A stretch of 64,000 nt of DNA from Lutjanus erythropterus (GCA_020091685.1 CM034613.1:23980856-24044855), one strand, 5' to 3'. Counted from the stretch's first letter, positions 1-14,117 are shown. Notes: generated from the letters alone by a model not told the origin. Made by a program: numbers and translations.

Positions 1-83
1 ACCAAGCAAACACAAACCACTGATGGATGACATTAATGCGCTCACACATGCATGACTCTGTGTGTGTGTGTGTGTGCATGTAA

Positions 84-371
<288 letters not shown>

Positions 372-2014
372 TAAAAATGACAAACCGTTGCGACCCAGCT
401 GACAATAGGCCTGATCAGTAAATTCTAGGGAGTTCCTGACCATTTTTGCTGCAATTTCAGCATCACTTTACATTGTTTCGACGTGTCGTTTAAAACATAA
501 ACTCAAGTTAAAACTTCAGAAATGAGGAATGAATTAATTTAGGCTGAGTTAACAGGTTATCTCTTTGCTTTAATTTGCTCTAATTAGGAAAACAACAGAG
601 GACATTTTTAGTTTTTTTAATATTGTCCTTGTTATCAGGGTTTTCTGCTCGTTATTTGTTTGTGTCTATGTTTTGTAGTCTGTATTGTATAAATTTAAAA
701 AAATGCAATATTGTTGACGAAAGGCAAGATTAAATGTAGTTTTAAAAAAAATTAACCTAAATTCCTATTTTTATTGATAAAGCAGAGGAGACAAAATAAA
801 ATACTGGGGTCTTTTTTGTTGTTGTTGTTGTTTTTTCTCAGTTTGTGTGTCGGACTTCAATGGCAGCACAGAATGAGCAGAGTCAGAACTTGGAGTAACG
901 TCTTAAAGTTAACAATGACGGCAACAAGACTTGGGAGGAAGAAACGAGGTGATGTTTGGCCCCAGTTTTCTAACAGTGAGGCTGAGAAAAAGAAAAAATG
1001 ATTGCATGAGAGAGGAAGCAGTGTGGCCATAAAAAGAAAAACCACAAAGCTAAATAGGCACATTAAGGCCCACCACAAAGAAACTGAGGCGGGGTAATAA
1101 GAAAAAGTTGTTGTTTTCTTTAAGCTATATTAAGACGACTAGTAAGGCGGCGGTGTGACATTGTGTGGGTTGTGTTGTGGATCATTTAACCCGTTTTTCA
1201 TCAGATAATCAGATAAAATCCTGCATTAAATAGGTGTCACATTATACCGGTATTAACGATAACCATTATATTTTAAAATAACCACAACCCCCGACAGACA
1301 TCTTTTTATTATCCGTTAAGTGAAATTCCACTTATTGTACATTTTGTCCAGTTATGGTGAGTGATGAGTATTATTGTTGTTAAAGGTTCTACAAAGAACT
1401 TTCATGTTTTGTTGATTTTGGAGCCCCCTGTGGACAAAAGTGGAAGTGTTTCCACTGCTATACACACAAAATATAACTTAAAAAAATAAATAAATCTAAG
1501 GAAAAATATCCTCCAGATTCTTTTTAAGTGGCTACTGTACTGCTCACTGTGACTTTTCCTTGGAAAATGTAGACACGGACTTGTTTATCATTAAGAATAA
1601 CTATATTAAAATCAGCCAATCATCTTGCTGATGGTCTTCTTTGCTTATATAGGTCATATAGACACATCAGTATTTACCTGAATGTAAAAACTCCTTGTAG
1701 TCGTGTTAATATGAACTGTAAACCTGAGATATGACCCTTGTCCTTTAAAAAAACGTATTGAGGGTCACATGATTCAACAGCGGGCTCCACTTTAACGCAG
1801 TAATTTTCTCACTTTCGCAGCACGGCTTTCAGCTTCAATAATATTTTGTATGGCTGCACACTCCGCATGCATACAAGATTTATCCATTTATTAAGAGCGA
1901 ATGGTGAAATCATGCACAGACACACACACACATAAACACACACACACCAGACGGCTGGGCCATCTGCAGCAGCTGTGAGTCACTGATGGTGGCGGGTGGC
2001 CCTCCTACACAGGT

Positions 2015-2017
<3 letters not shown>

Positions 2018-2053
<36 letters not shown>

Positions 2054-2155
2054 CCAGTTTTATAGGCGGAGACATACATATATATTCAGATATAAAGTGT
2101 ACACATTCACCCAACTGTATCCTCACATTCACACACAAGTCCACGGCTACACACA

Positions 2156-2202
<47 letters not shown>

Positions 2203-2495
2203 AGCTGCGGGCACAATATATTTTAGTTTTTTGTCTTTTTCTCTTTTTTTCTTTAAATATTTATCAACATTTAAAATCCTCTGGAGAGCCTTGTGAAATT
2301 TCTGCTCTGTCATTGTGTGTGCATATGTGTATAAGTGTGTGTGTCTATGTGTGTGTGTGTGTGTACGTATGCGAGAGAGAGAGTGAGACAGTCAGACAGA
2401 CAGACAGAGGGAGTGCATCTGAGAGAAGGTGCGAGAGAGTCTATAAATTAATGAGTGTGCATCTGTGTGCATGTGTGCATCTGTTTCTGGCTGTT

Positions 2496-2560
<65 letters not shown>

Positions 2561-2736
2561 CGATGGTGAATGCTAATAGAGGCAGAGTTAACAAGACAGA
2601 CGTCCTGTGGAAGTCTAATGGCTGAATTTAGAATGAGGAAGAAGCCAAGCGTGAGACAACCGAGAGAGAAGATGTGGAGAAAGACGGTGGGAACGGAACA
2701 GGACGGAGAGAGAGAAAGAGCGAGAGAGAGCGAGAG

Positions 2737-2779
<43 letters not shown>
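2018..2779. repeat. Microsatellite cluster (CA, AC-AG, GT, GA)
   Basis: Successive tracts are CA at 2018-2048, AC then AG at 2149-2200, GT at 2501-2559 (59 bp, uninterrupted) and GA at about 2741-2779. Open frames across them are repeat artefacts. Confidence 0.95.
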
Positions 2780-2783
<4 letters not shown>

Positions 2784-3779
2784 TGAATAAAGCAAAAAAA
2801 AAAAAAAAATCACAGAAACAGAGAATGCTGGGTAAAAAGAGCTCGGTAGACAGTTGGAGACAAAGACAAAAGACAGAAAAGCAGAGGAAGGTGTGTAATG
2901 TGGGATAAAACAGGATTGAGAGGAAAGCTCGTAGGAGAAGCCATGAAGTCAACTGTGAACTGTTGTTGAGTTTCAAAAGATCAGCGGGGAGCTTCAGGGG
3001 GATTCAGGGGATTTATGACGCTTGTCTTTCAAGGAATACTCTATAAATAAAACTCTATAAACAATGAATTTTAATGGGAACGACATGTGAGAGATAAGTT
3101 AATATTAAAAACGATTGGTTAAAGGAACAGAATGTCGACTGTTGGTAGGAGATAAGAGAGATCTACGCTTTTAATGTCAGGTGCTTGTTGACCATCCAAC
3201 CCGAACGTCTACCTGAAGGCCAATCCAAACTAAGCGTTTCTGATGTCTGCACATTATTTTTGTTTTTTTGTAATTATTAAATCATTCTGTAGCTTCCCAG
3301 GAGTATTCATTATGTATTCAAATTCAAATGTTTTGACATCAAAATGCTGTTTTCCTGAGTCCTTTTAAAAACTTTGTTTACACCACAGGAAGCTGAATCA
3401 GGCTCAGCAGCCTCTGAGTGAACTCGGTCGAACCAGGAACAACCAAGTCTCTGAAAACCACATAGGCCACTTTGACAACAAGGAATACTCTACATACATG
3501 TAACTGATCAGTGTCATCACACGCTGTCCTTTTATGAATTAAATAAACTAAACTACCAAGCTGGCATGCAACGTCTCCGATCAGGACTCTTGATGCATTT
3601 TCACCTGTAAGATACAGCAACACAAGCTTGCACAGAGCTGGTGCAGACAGCTGCATAGTTTAAAATGAATGAAAAAAAATACAACTAACCTGCTTTCAGC
3701 CGAGATGGAGGGCACTCAGACAGATGTGAAACTGCTGACCCTTAACATCCCGTCTTCTCTGAATACAAACCTCTGCCAT

Positions 3780-3887
3780 CAGGAAGACGACTCCGTGTGC
3801 CGAAGTGCAAACCGCTGGAAGCTATCATTCATCCCAACCTCCGACAAGCTGCTGCACTCTGAAGTTGTGAAAGTGTACAAGCATTGA
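3780..3887 (+). pseudogene. Possible LINE ORF2 C-terminal relic
   Basis: The + frame contains RSANRWKLSFIPTSDKLLH just before a stop. This resembles the NSFIPTSIRLLN-type ending of fish LINE (Rex1/L2-like) reverse-transcriptase proteins, and an AT-rich tail follows. The match is short and from memory, so this is tentative. Confidence 0.25.
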
Positions 3888-4355
3888 ACACTTTTGCGTT
3901 TTAATTCTTACAGCTGTTGTGTGGGCTCTTTATCATTTATGATGCCTCGTACGATATGACTGTCCAGCATTGTGCTGAATGCTTCTTATGACTGTGTTCT
4001 ATTCTAGTCTAATTAAGAGCAGTGTCAGTCAAATTCGTGTTTTTTGGACAATAAATATAATATACTTAAAGTAGGAACTACTTTACAATGTATAAATGTA
4101 ACAAAATGCGACCATCTTTTTCTTATGTCTTCTCCTTGTGTCCTCTCCTTCCACAATGATCTGATGGCACAGGCTGAAGAATTATTCATTCTTTTGCAGA
4201 TTGTCTGGAAATTTGTTTAAAATGTGTTTGGAAACTTGGCCTGGGAGTTTTTAGGCATTTGAACAAACGACAAATATTGTCATTGCCGCTGAGAAAAGAC
4301 TTGTTTTATCTCTGCGTGTTCACATTGCACCAGAAGGCGTTTAGCCTAACTTTGC

Positions 4356-4515
4356 ACACAAAGACTGGAAGCAGATGGAAACAGCTTGCTCCATTAAAGG
4401 TGCCTTCTAATAGCTCCAAAATTATCTTATTTATAGATTTGATCTTATCTTAGCTGATCCATTTTTAGTGAAGGAGTTTGCCTCTTGTTTTTTATTGTTT
4501 GTGCTAAGCTAGGAT
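4356..4515 (-). repeat. Degenerate copy of a common fish interspersed repeat
   Basis: On the minus strand it reads as TAGCTTAGCAC at the start, and toward 4356 as CTGTTTCCATCTGCTTCCAG plus TCTTTGTG. I recognise this combination as a frequent teleost repeat in introns. The boundaries are approximate. Confidence 0.35.
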
Positions 4516-4855
4516 AAATATTTCCTCGACTAACCACTGTGCTGGATGCACAGAGATAAAATTCATATCAGTGTTCTCATCTAAGTCCTAATTAGACAGA
4601 AAACGAGCATATTTTCCAGAATACCAGAGTTCTTCCCTTATTATAATTCAGGAAAAGAAGCTGTGTGTTTGTCAGAGTCTTTTTCAATAACACTTCTTTT
4701 GTTTCCACACTTTTTTGACTCTCTAAATAGCCGTTTACATTTACTAAACTCTTCATTATTTCCATATCTCTGTTTTCTTTCTTTTTTTTCATCCTCCTTA
4801 CCCTCTCCTGCTTCTCTTGCCCCTCTCCTCCTCTCTTTACCTCTCCTCCCTCCAG

Positions 4856-5056
4856 TATAACTCCTCTCGTCCCAGGGAGGAGTGGGAGATGTGGCACCCG
4901 ACGCTGATAGCCGAGGCCCTGTTCGCCATCGCCAACATCTTCAGCTCCCTCAGACTCATCTCCCTCTTCACCGCCAACTCCCACCTCGGGCCACTGCAGA
5001 TCTCACTGGGGAGGATGCTGCTGGACATCCTCAAGTTTCTCTTCATTTACTGCCTG
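4856..5056 (+). CDS. trpc5: trpc5 exon (S4, S4-S5 linker, S5)
   Basis: This exon encodes 67 residues, phase 0 at both ends, with acceptor ctccag and donor gtaaga. It opens with [15 protein letters not shown], which matches TRPC5 (human [15 protein letters not shown]) rather than TRPC4 (YSALNPRESWDMWHP). This is the best single point for choosing TRPC5 over TRPC4. Helix S4 ([20 protein letters not shown]), the S4-S5 linker ([14 protein letters not shown]) and the first part of S5 ([11 protein letters not shown]) follow without gaps. Nothing suggests a defect. Confidence 0.96.
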
Positions 5057-6577
5057 GTAAGACGTTTCAATCCACTTCACATGAGACACAAAGCGGTCTT
5101 TTTTTAATATATATGTGTGTCAATCACAACAAGCTGCATGGAGGCAGAATTTGGTTTGGATCTCCCACACAAAATATTCACAATATTAGCATGAAGATGA
5201 GGTTTTGTGTGTGTGCTTGCATAGCATTTGGTTTAAAGTCAGAAAGTCAGTTATGTTCATTATGTATGTGGAAAACTAAATTGCTGTATGGATTATTCGT
5301 AGCACTAGTGAGGAAAATGTAAAGTTTAGTCTGCACAGTGGCTCAGTTATAGCATATTAGCAATGACTGCTAATAGTTAACCTAACAGTTAGCTTATTAA
5401 ACAACTTGTGGATCTTAAATATGTCCCAATTCTTTCTATTATCTTGCAAACATGTTAGCATTTATATCAAAGTTTACATTTTAGTGTAGCTCATGTGTTG
5501 GATAAGTGTGTAAAGTTTGACCTGAATGAAAAATCAGACATTGCATTTTTTGTTGCTGCAAACTTATAAAGTATATAAAGCCTCCTGGAGCTGTTTAGAA
5601 AAGACCCACTTCCTCATCAGCATGACAGCTAACCATTAGCATACTACACTGTTAGCATCGTAGCCTGTGACTGTTGGAAAGCAATGATGATGACTTGACA
5701 ACAACATATTGGTTGAAATGCATGTTTGGCATATATTTGTCGGGACTCGGAACACTCAGCTCAAAACCGAGGCAATCCCAGCGAAACCACAATATGTGTC
5801 ACTGTGTATTAGCAAGCTAACCATTAGCCTCTGGAAATGAGGAAACATTGAATAATCATGAACAAAACATGCAATCACAGTTAATTTGAACAGCTGGTAA
5901 AATAATAAACAAACTGAAAATGATTGCTGTGGCATTAAAGGACATTTGAAATTGCAATTATAGCATCAGATTAGATGTTATGACAAAGCCTGCAAGATTC
6001 TGGGAATCTTTGGTTGAAAGATGATTGCATTTTTAAAATTGTGCATTTAAAAAGCTGCACAAAGTCTGTTTATACGTATTTTCAAACTGCATTGTTGACG
6101 ATAGCAATGAGAGCGAGACAATCCTCAGCACCCTGTATCCTTCACTGACGATGGAAGGACATTACAGGCCGATTTCATTACATTCAGAACTCATTAACTC
6201 CTTCTCAAGGGAACCCCTAACCTACAACACAATCCACATGAGAACTGTTGAGCTCCCTGAAGTCCTAAAATCAATCCCAGTGAGCCCGAGGCACAGAAGA
6301 CTCGGTGCTGCATGCTCACGCTGAAGCAGCTTTTACGTAACACGATAGTGCTCGTGTCCTGTTTGAGAAGCAAGCTGTTTTAAAATACCCTGGAGGAGCA
6401 GAGGGTCAATCCCTGCAACAAAATGTAATGTTCGGTTCAGAATTACTGAACAGCTTTGTTTCAAAAGGCTCATATGAGAAGTTTCCTTAGATGCATTTTG
6501 TATTGGAGGTTATCTCTCATTATTCCTATGATATAAGTGAAGAATGCCATGTTTAAATGAATGTCCTTTCTGTGTAG
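5057..6577 (+). other. trpc5 intron
   Basis: This 1.5-kb intron has no recognisable gene, long microsatellite or transposon end. Several AGCTAA/TTAGCAT motifs typical of fish repeat debris are scattered from 5340 to 5830. Confidence 0.8.
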
Positions 6578-6699
6578 GTCCTGCTGGCGTTTGCTAACGG
6601 TCTGAACCAGCTGTATTTCTACTACGAGACCAAGGCCTCAGAAGAACTCAACAACTGCAAGGGCATCCGCTGTGAGAGGCAGAACAACGCCTTCTCAAC
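6578..6699 (+). CDS. trpc5: trpc5 exon (end of S5 and pore turret)
   Basis: This exon encodes 40 full codons plus two bases of a Thr codon completed in the next exon. The acceptor is tgtgtag and the donor gtgagt begins at 6700. It finishes S5 ([17 protein letters not shown]) and encodes the extracellular turret. The turret contains NNCKGIRC, whose two cysteines fall at human positions 553 and 558, the redox-sensitive disulphide of TRPC5. The Glu of YYE aligns with E543, one of the glutamates reported to mediate lanthanide and proton effects. Confidence 0.95.
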
Positions 6700-8065
6700 G
6701 TGAGTGCCGTCCATAATGATATAATATACACCGTGTGTCCATGTGTGGTGTGTTTAATGGTGTGTACAGGGATGAAACACAGCAACAAAGGTGAACATGC
6801 ACTGGTTTCATACACAGATATGTGCTGTTTGAGTAAAGTGCACATTTGTGAAGCCTTCATTGGAGATATCAAGGGGAAATAAATCTATTATTTGATTGTG
6901 CTCATTAGTGTTCCTCCCTCCTTAGTTACTGTTGCTAAGTCTGCCAAGCTTTCCATTCCTTCAGAGCAGATCTGAAGTGTAGCTGGATGATGTAAGCTAA
7001 TGCTAAGCTAATGCTAACTCGACTTAAGTCAGATGAAAAGTCTCCAGCTGATGTTTTAATGTTCCCATCTGACACATTTTAAAACAAGAACCCTGTGAAC
7101 GTGTTTGTAAAGTTACATAGCAGCTGCGTACATGATATAACTTTAATACTAAAAGAGGCTAAAGCTAGCTTACATCTCAGCACACATTGGTCGGATGGTG
7201 AAATACGGCAGGTATATCTACATGATACATGACAGAAATACACTCATTAACGTGGGAGAAGGAAGCGCAGGGACTCGATTAGTGCAGTGGACCTTGAGAC
7301 GGGTCACTTTGCCGGACCAGCCGGACCACGACCGCAGAAGACAGCCATGATAAAAGCTAAACTAACCCGGCTTAGACCTGAGGCAGCGAGCCAGAGTGAG
7401 ATGCATCAACGTCGGCCCACATCCTCCTCCTCAAACCCCCACAGAACAAATGCAGATGCTAGTGTTAGTTAGCTGGACGTGCTAATGTTTGCAGCTTAGC
7501 AAACATTAGTTTTGCAGTATTGTTCCCCTCAGAACCTCCTGCACACCTTCAACATGTAGAGAAATGTCAGCTGTAGTTACAATTGCTAACCTATGATTGG
7601 ACAGGTACTGTTAGGGGCGGGGTTTAGTGAAGGGTTAACTAATTTTTCCCGATTTACTAGATTGGTTAAACTTTGCCATATATTTGGATGGAAAAATGAC
7701 TTGTGTGTTTTATCTCTTGCTCAGGGCAAAAATCTAACAAATTGTGAATTTGCTGAGACAGAAACTTTATGCTTTCTGCTGATTGCTAAACAGAAATAAT
7801 TAGTTTTTCAGCCCTCTGGTCTAAAAATGCCTTTAAAGTGTTTGAAATGTGATCTGCAATCTGATGCTGGTCAAATTAGCATGTGTGTTTTTGTTCTTAA
7901 ATCTTAAATCTCTACATATCTTTATTTGTCAGTGAAATAACTCTGATTGTGTTGTAGCGCTTCACCTGGAGCAGCTGTGATCCTCGCTGTATTCTTGAGA
8001 AAGAAGGCAGGGTTTCAGATTTTCCAGCTTCCAACAGTTTTACAATGAAAACTGCATTATTTATG

Positions 8066-8240
8066 TTTTTAAGCTACGCTAGCGGCATGGCTCTGGGCAT
8101 TGCAATGTTGGTCTATCAGCCTGTCTGTTGATCCACTTTGGTCCAGACTGAAATATCTCTGCCTCTGCTGCATGGGTTGCCATGGAATTTGGAGCCGACA
8201 TTCATGAACTGACTTTGATGATTCTTTGACTTTTCCTGTG
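8066..8240 (+). repeat. Degenerate teleost interspersed repeat
   Basis: Contains AGACTGAAATATCTCTGCC, GGGTTGCCATGGAATTTGG, GACATTCATGAACTGACTTTG, then GATGATTCTTTGACTTTTCC. This order is characteristic of a very abundant fish repeat (consensus phrases ACTGAAATATCTCAACAAC and TTGCCATGAAATTTGGTACA, from memory). Confidence 0.6.
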
Positions 8241-8569
8241 GCCTTAATAACTCTGCTGATCCTTAAACCTTTCTTTTCCCACCATGATCAGGTCTCATTT
8301 TTAATTTCTCCACTAGTTTGTTTTCTGACAAAAACTGTTTGCTCTTCCTCAAATAGCAACAACAGGTCTTTTATTTGTTCTAAAGAAAAACTTTTGGTCA
8401 GTTTTTGTTTGTTTGTTTGTTTGTTTGTTTTTGGTGATATGACCATGTTTGCTAATAACAGCTGTGATCATATCAGTCAGCAGTGATCCAAACATCCATC
8501 TAAATGTTGTCTGGATCGATGACTGAATATTTTATCACACATCACCCTGACAATCAAATCTTGTCCAAC

Positions 8570-8571
<2 letters not shown>

Positions 8572-8639
<68 letters not shown>

Positions 8640-8645
8640 GTGTGT
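8572..8645 (+). repeat. (GT)n microsatellite
   Basis: A 74-bp tract with one GCG interruption near its end. Confidence 0.97.
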
Positions 8646-11139
8646 TTGGATATGCTGCATGGAGAATAATTTAAACTTTCACACAGACACACAAACCTTT
8701 CGCTTCTGCGTCGTTGCACCAGGTAATGATATGGAAACGATTCTCGGCGTCGAGGAGGAGCTCAGGCTCGTTCAGCAGACGTGAAGAATATTAATGTGCT
8801 TTATTTTTCACGTGTGACGGACGGAATTTGCAAACATGGAGAGCCGGTCGGACGTTTAGCTTATTGAGAGGTTTGAATTATGGCTTATATGGCAGCTCTG
8901 CAACACACACACACACACAAACACACACACAAACACACGGAGCACAGATCCGGTGTGTCTCTGCTGAGGGTGGCAGAGTGCGAGCCAAGTCGAGTCAGTG
9001 GGACGAATATTGATGAGGCGTGTGGTTTGTTTTAGATAATAGCTGTATTGATTTGTGATCGATTCCATTTCAGTAAAGCACCGGCGGACAATGATAGGGC
9101 AGTGAGAGAACGATGGACGCCCAAACAACAAATCGCACTTTTAACTTTGAACTGAGTCTGTTTTCATTAAAAAGTGCTGAAGTTTTAAGATAAATATAAC
9201 CATCAGCAGATTGTCATGCAGGTGGAACGTGTCTGCGTGGCTTTAATGCTGAAAAGATGCGAGATAGTTAGAAGTTTTCCCGCTGAACCTGAACCTGAAA
9301 GTTGTTTTGACAGGGCAAGTTGTCAGCCGAAGGGATTCTTACTTTTCCTTGGCAAGATATTGCAGAAATCTTATAAAAGAACATTTTAAGTGTGAAGTTT
9401 TCAGGTGTCGGTTGAATGAAGTTTTAGATCTTATCAGGAAATGTTTGCTTGTAAAAGTGAAGGGTTTTTCAAGCTGCACTTAGCCTCAGGCTGAGAAAGC
9501 TTTCACACTGGTGCAATACTCTAACAGAGGTAGCCCAGAGTTTGCAGGTTTGTCTCCTGAAAATCGACTAAACTCAGGCTAAAATGTGCCGGCGTGAAAC
9601 GGCGATACAGCTTGTTAAGAAGTTGTCATGCGTCATCCTAAATAGTAAACATTAGTCAATGAACAACAGTGTAAAATATGTGACAAGACAAAACGGATGT
9701 GCAAGAAGTAACAAGACAAAAACAATGTAACATAACAAGACAAAAACAATGTAACAAGACAAAAGCAACATTAGATTAATTCCATTAAAGATGCGATGAC
9801 GAAAACAGTTTAAAAGACAGAATGAGACAAAATGGACAGATGGAGAGTTGACCGTGGAGAAGAGGTGATGTTCAGGTAGCTTTGCACAGAAATGTTCAGT
9901 TTTACTTGAGTAAAGAAGTTGAATCAGTCTTTTTTTAGTATCAGTGTTTCTATCTGAGCAGGTAGTCATAAATATATATTGTGAAGGTTTAAACAGTAAT
10001 TAACCAGAAGCTCAGAACGCAGCTGGAACTAATGCAGTAGAATAAACAGTACCAGTAAATGTAGTATTAGTGATGCAGTACAAGAACGAAAACACAACCT
10101 CAATTTGAATAAACAGAGTAAAAAACAGATCGTGTTGATCATGGTAGTGTTTCTCATCTGTACATCGACCTGACATGCTGCTGCTGCTGGATCAGAGCCT
10201 GCAGCACAGAAATCAGCCTCATGCTGAAGCTAAATAGCGAGCAGATCGCCGCGGTAACGCCTCACATGATGCATTATGAAAACAGAGCGACCGCAGCCCC
10301 GCGGGTACCGCAGGCTGCATCAACATTCATGAGTTTACAATGCAAGGATTATTTCCTCTGCACGTGTGTATGTGTGTGTGCGTGTGCGTGTGTGTGTGTG
10401 TGTGTGTAATTCACACACACTTATCAGCATTTATGAGTTATTTCACGAGATCATTTCCTGGTTGCACTCAGGTGTCTCTCCTCCACGTCTCCTCGCTCCT
10501 CTTCTCACTCATCTGTACTTCACACACACTTATCACCATTAATGTGTTAGATCGTTCTACAGCATGCAGGTCGAGTGTGCGCGTGTGTGTGTGTGTGTGT
10601 GTTTGTCTCTTTTATACCTTCACACAAACACTGTAAACACTCCTTCACTTTCTTTCACACTCAACACACCACAGTCTATTTTCTCTCTCTCTTCCTCAGC
10701 ATGGGTGCGATTGATTCAGACGAGGCCTTTTCACCCAAATCTAACTCAGAGACCCTTTCAACCAAACAGTCGCAGGAACTTTAAAGTTGAGATCTAAAAA
10801 GTTGGTTCAAAGCTGGCCGGCTGTTTCAAAGCCCGTTGCGGTGCCTAATTTTGAACCAGGTCTTTGCGTTTCGACAACCGAGGAAGTGGCTCTCGGCCGA
10901 GAAAACTGGTTTGAGAGCGACGGCGCTCGCACTGTGCTGGTCGGGAATCAAGAACTATTTATGTCAGAGGCTTCTGGCGGGATTATTGTGACGAACAAGA
11001 CCCACTAAAACTTTTTATAAAACACAGAGCAAATGCAGCATCGAGTCTGTCTGATTCAAAGAAGAAGAAAAAACAGAGCTTCGGTGTAGACGGTGAAATC
11101 AAATATTTATTGGATTTCTTTAAATGCAACATGATCGAC

Positions 11140-11700
11140 ACCAACGTATTCAGTGTCAGGTGCTCAACAGTCTGAGGTCTCTGTTGTTGTAGACGGTCTG
11201 GACTGCAGGCAGGACATCTGAAATGTGGACTCGTCAGACCACAGCACACTTTTCCACTTTGCGTCAGTCATTTGTAGATGCAGAGACACTGTGTTTACTG
11301 ACAGAAGTGTTCCTGAGCCCATGTTTTACACGATGATGTGGGTTTTCAATGCAGTGCTGCCTGAGGGGTCAAAGGTCACAGACATTTAATGTTGGTTGTC
11401 AGCCTTGCGTGCAGATTTCTCTGGATTCTCTGAATCTTTTGATGTTATTATGGGTTGTAGATGGTAAAATCACTCATTTCCTGTGGTTTCGTATTGAGAA
11501 ACAGTCTTAAACTGTTGGACTATTTGTCCCCACAGTTTTTCTCAAAGTGGTGAACGTCACCCCATCCATGCCTGTGAACGACTGAGCCTTTCAAGGATGC
11601 CCCTTTAATACCAAATCATGCTACTATCAGCTGTTACTTAAACATTTTTTTTAGCTTTCCACAATGTTCGTTGCTCCTGTTCCAACCTTTTTGAAACAAC
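11140..11700 (-). mobile_element. Tc1/mariner-type transposon relic, internally deleted
   Basis: Read on the minus strand, 11265-11218 encodes DAKWKSVLWSDESTFQ without interruption. This is the Tc1-type motif that carries the first catalytic Asp. Further 5' on that strand (11565-11400) are recognisable pieces of the N-terminal helix-turn-helix: a start at 11565, a segment akin to QQFK, and one akin to IKRFRES. The middle of the transposase between the motif and the C-terminal end is missing, frames are broken, and only one plausible terminal region (TTCCAACCTTTTTGAAACA near 11677-11696) is visible. It is therefore a dead copy. Confidence 0.75.
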
Positions 11701-12065
11701 AGAAGGAAAGGAGAGTTCCTGTGGTTACATCATTTGACAGGTCAGTTACTCTGTATGATCATAATCACAGCAGACTGCCGTGATTCAACTGGACTCTACT
11801 GACACACAGAAATTCTGCTATAATCATAAGCATGATAAGCACTATAGGAATGAGTTAATTGCACACTGTCAGGCTGCCATTTCTCTGTTTTCTCACACAG
11901 AAACCCTGCAAACAATGTCTCTGTGTCACACACTAACACGCAGGAATACACACCAACACACTCACTCTCTCTGCCGCTGCGCCTCCCACACAGCTGCACA
12001 AGTCTAACAGAGAAATGACTGAGTGGCTGTGAGGATCAGCTGTAACAGTTTATAACTCGACTCAG

Positions 12066-12282
12066 TGGAGAGAGAGATGAAGGGAGGAGAGGAAACGAGG
12101 AGAAAAGAACAGGAAAGGAAAGAAAGCAGAGAAACAACGAGATGAAAGAGTAGAGGAGCGTGGACAGTGAAGAGAGAGGAAACAACAGGAGGAGAGGAGA
12201 CGAGGAAAGGTGAGGAGAGATGAGACAAGGAAATGAGGAGATGATAGAAGAGGCAGGGAACAGGAGAGGAAAGGAAACAAGC
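12066..12282 (+). repeat. Long purine-rich (A/G) tract
   Basis: About 215 bases composed almost only of A and G in irregular GGAGA/GAAAGGA units, with rare interrupting pyrimidines. The Leu/Ser/Phe-rich open frames on the other strand are by-products. Confidence 0.85.
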
Positions 12283-13512
12283 AACAAATGCTTCATGACT
12301 ATATAAAATTTTGATAGGAACATTTCATCACATTTTAAAATTTTATTTATTGATTTTATTTATTTTTTATTTAACTTGATGCAGTGGTTATCACTGTCTT
12401 TGTGTCAGCCCTGAGATGAATTTATGAATTTATATTGTCCCTTTCCTTTAATTTAATTTAACTCTGGAGCTGCTGCGTGTGTGAAGAATTGTGTCTGTGG
12501 CTGCGCTCCATCTCAGCGCGCCACCGCTCTTAACACCTGACGGGGAGGGTCAGGAAAACAGTTTAAATGGAGTGTAATCTGTCAGCCAGCGGCGGCGACC
12601 GCGTAACCATCAGCTGATAGAACAAACAACAGTGTCGTCCTGCAGGGGAAAAGCCGTGGCAGCTTTCCTGGTCGACAGATAACTGCCCGCGTGGACGGTG
12701 ATGTTCATGATATGATTTAATGTGAGCCTGAAAGACATTCATCAGTCCTCTGTCTTATCAAGCTCCTCCCACTTGTTTGTGTTTGTCATCCATCACTGTA
12801 AATCTCTTGAAAGAAACTTTTTTTCTTTAGATAAACATTAGTTGGGTACTTTTTGTTTTTTTGAGAAGTGTACATCAAGTTTATAATATGGGGAAACTTT
12901 TTTGCATTTTTTTTCAAAACGCAAATATTTAGTGAAGACAGCTTCCTTGAAATGAGGTGTTTTGAAATGAAATACATAAATAATATTTTGAATATGAAAT
13001 TATGTGTTTTCTCTCATCTGACATCGTTTAAATGGTGTGCAGTAAAGTTGTTTTTAGACAAGTAGACGAGAGGAAAGAACTGAATTTGAGAAGAAGGTCT
13101 TTTCATCAAAAACAACAGAAAACAGGTATAAAATGCTAATTTTCTCTTGTTAAGTGAAAATATTTACACGTACCAAAACAACACAGCAGAGAGGAGGAGA
13201 GGAGGGAAACATGAGAGGTGAGATAAAAGGAGAGTGGGAATAAAAAAGAATGTGAGGAAAAGAAGTGAGGTAAAGGAAAGACAAAAGAATAATTTCTTTA
13301 AGAATTAATGGATCCTTGAGATTAATTAAATTGTGCTTGATGAGGTTAGAAAAAGTGATTTATTTGTCTTCACTTCTCTCTCCTTTACTTCGCCCTCGTT
13401 CTCGTTTCATAACTGCGACACAATATCACGCTCGGCTGCTCCATTCATCGTTGATTAAATTCACTCTCTCTGTCTTCATTTACACACTCACCTCTGGATA
13501 CACACACTTCAC

Positions 13513-13552
<40 letters not shown>

Positions 13553-13701
13553 TGTACGCCGGCTGATATAATGATCATTCACAGCCACACACCTTATAGA
13601 AACACACACACACACTCCTACCACCACACACTGACAGTAAATGTTGGGTGTTGAATATTTAATGCAGCACAAATATAAATAACAGCCTGCAGACAAACCC
13701 T

Positions 13702-13723
13702 CCTCTCTCTCTCTCTCTGTCTC

Positions 13724-13775
<52 letters not shown>

Positions 13776-14081
13776 NNNNNNNNNNNNNNNNNNNNNNNNN
13801 NNNNNNNNNNNNNNNNNNNNNNNNNNNNNNNNNNNNNNNNNNNNNNNNNNNNNNNNNNNNNNNNNNNNNNNNNNNNNNNNNNNNNNNNNNNNNNNNNNNN
13901 NNNNNNNNNNNNNNNNNNNNNNNNNNNNNNNNNNNNNNNNNNNNNNNNNNNNNNNNNNNNNNNNNNNNNNNNNNNNNNNNNNNNNNNNNNNNNNNNNNNN
14001 NNNNNNNNNNNNNNNNNNNNNNNNNNNNNNNNNNNNNNNNNNNNNNNNNNNNNNNNNNNNNNNNNNNNNNNNNNNNNNNNN

Positions 14082-14117
<36 letters not shown>

